A program made the position numbers and the translations under genes. Under the pieces are notes generated by a model. The model was not told the origin of the DNA and made no database searches. It saw only the letters and a program-made list of their open reading frames with translations. From assembly GCF_021531495.1 (NCBI RefSeq), contig NZ_JADYTY010000003.1, positions 42,851 to 106,850 of the forward strand: a stretch of 64,000 nt of DNA. Reading direction: 5' to 3'. How positions within the stretch are numbered: the first letter of the stretch is position 1; each line of letters opens with the position of its first letter. This stretch comes from Anaerovibrio lipolyticus. Lineage in GTDB: Bacteria; Bacillota; Negativicutes; Selenomonadales; Selenomonadaceae. Below, piece by piece: positions 63,655-64,000 of this stretch.

Positions 63655-64000
63655 AATATTAATAGCAATGTTTGCCGGAACATTGAATGAAAATGGCGAG
63701 AGAGTATTACCAGCTTTTTATGAGTATGTTGTATCCCAGTTAAAAAAGAAAAATGATGTATTTTTATTTATGCATGGTATGTTTGGGGATATAGATTTTG
63801 GTAAGCCTCCAGAAAATTTAATAAAAAAATTGAGGAATTCAATCCTGATCTGTGTATATTGTTTAATAATTCTTTTTATGAGATAAGAGATATAGTAGAT
63901 TGTCCTATTTTGATATATTATGCCGATTGGTGCTATGTCAAGATTTAAAGCAAATTAAAATGAGAATTTTCCATCGAAAAATAAATATTTGTTCTCTAAG
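63647..64000 (+). pseudogene. Glycosyltransferase-like gene with frameshifts, cut by the window
   Basis: ATG 63647 begins KILIAMFAGTLNENGERVLPAFYEYV, like family 1/CgeB-type glycosyltransferases. The frame shifts at an A7 run (63823-63829): the true continuation FNPDLCILFNNSFYEIRDIVDCPILIYY lies in the next frame. A second shift near 63940 leads to DLKQIKMRIFHRKNKYLF. Sequencing error or decay could explain this. The gene continues past the right edge. Confidence 0.55.

Noticed and set aside
1..64000. Insertion sequences, integrases, phage genes, tRNA or rRNA genes
   Set aside because: No transposase or integrase ORF and no tRNA-like cloverleaf or rRNA sequence was recognised on reading through the window; attachment sites could not be identified.

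Overview
The window reads as a low-to-moderate GC chromosome segment from an anaerobic Firmicutes-lineage bacterium, most likely a diderm Negativicute (Selenomonas/Anaerovibrio-like). This is inferred from the CIRCE-hrcA-grpE-dnaK-dnaJ-prmA order, the holA-hemW block, the PTS-type dihydroxyacetone kinase, a TAXI-TRAP transporter, and a very large surface-glycan locus with O-antigen-type 3,6-dideoxyhexose genes. Every gene I can support lies on the plus strand. The species is not determinable from sequence alone.

Layout. (1) 1-25 kb is core genome: dhaK (5' truncated by the window), dhaL and dhaM; an EamA exporter; a divergent FtsZ paralogue; tcdA; a TAXI-TRAP uptake operon; a GGDEF-EAL protein; queF; comEA-comEC; an OPT peptide transporter with a PqqD-like protein; a structured intergenic RNA candidate; holA-hemW; and the HrcA-controlled chaperone operon ending in prmA. 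Intrinsic terminators and sigma-70-like promoters separate most of these units. (2) 25-26.1 kb is a scar region: a DUF2442 gene, a RelB/DinJ-like antitoxin and a decayed YoeB-like toxin. (3) 26.1-57.7 kb is a surface-glycan island. It opens with a leader element (hairpins plus an intrinsic terminator) and then runs about 26 kb without an obvious internal terminator. Contents: WbqC, pyruvyl transferase, GNAT, radical SAM proteins, glycosyltransferases, methyltransferases, a pseudaminic-acid pathway (pseB, pseC, pseG, pseH, pseI, with a formyltransferase and a four-gene insertion), and a CDP-3,6-dideoxyhexose pathway (rfbF, rfbG, rfbH and a reductase). A self-contained small unit with a consensus promoter and a terminator sits between rfbF and rfbG. 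(4) 57.8-64 kb begins with a second copy of the leader, followed by a glycosyltransferase, a dTDP-3-amino-3,6-dideoxyhexose N-formylation set (aminotransferase, formyltransferase, 3,4-ketoisomerase) and two broken genes at the right edge.

How it fits together. The island should make several unusual nucleotide sugars (CMP-pseudaminic acid type, CDP-3,6-dideoxyhexose, N-formylated 3-aminosugar) and attach and decorate them. No flippase, polymerase, ligase or pseF cytidylyltransferase is visible, so the acceptor (LPS O-chain or flagellin) and CMP activation are unresolved. The most interesting signal is the duplicated leader. Two copies about 31.7 kb apart share near-identical hairpins and each ends in an intrinsic terminator before a glycan operon. 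This suggests a dedicated attenuation or processive-antitermination control for long surface-glycan operons.
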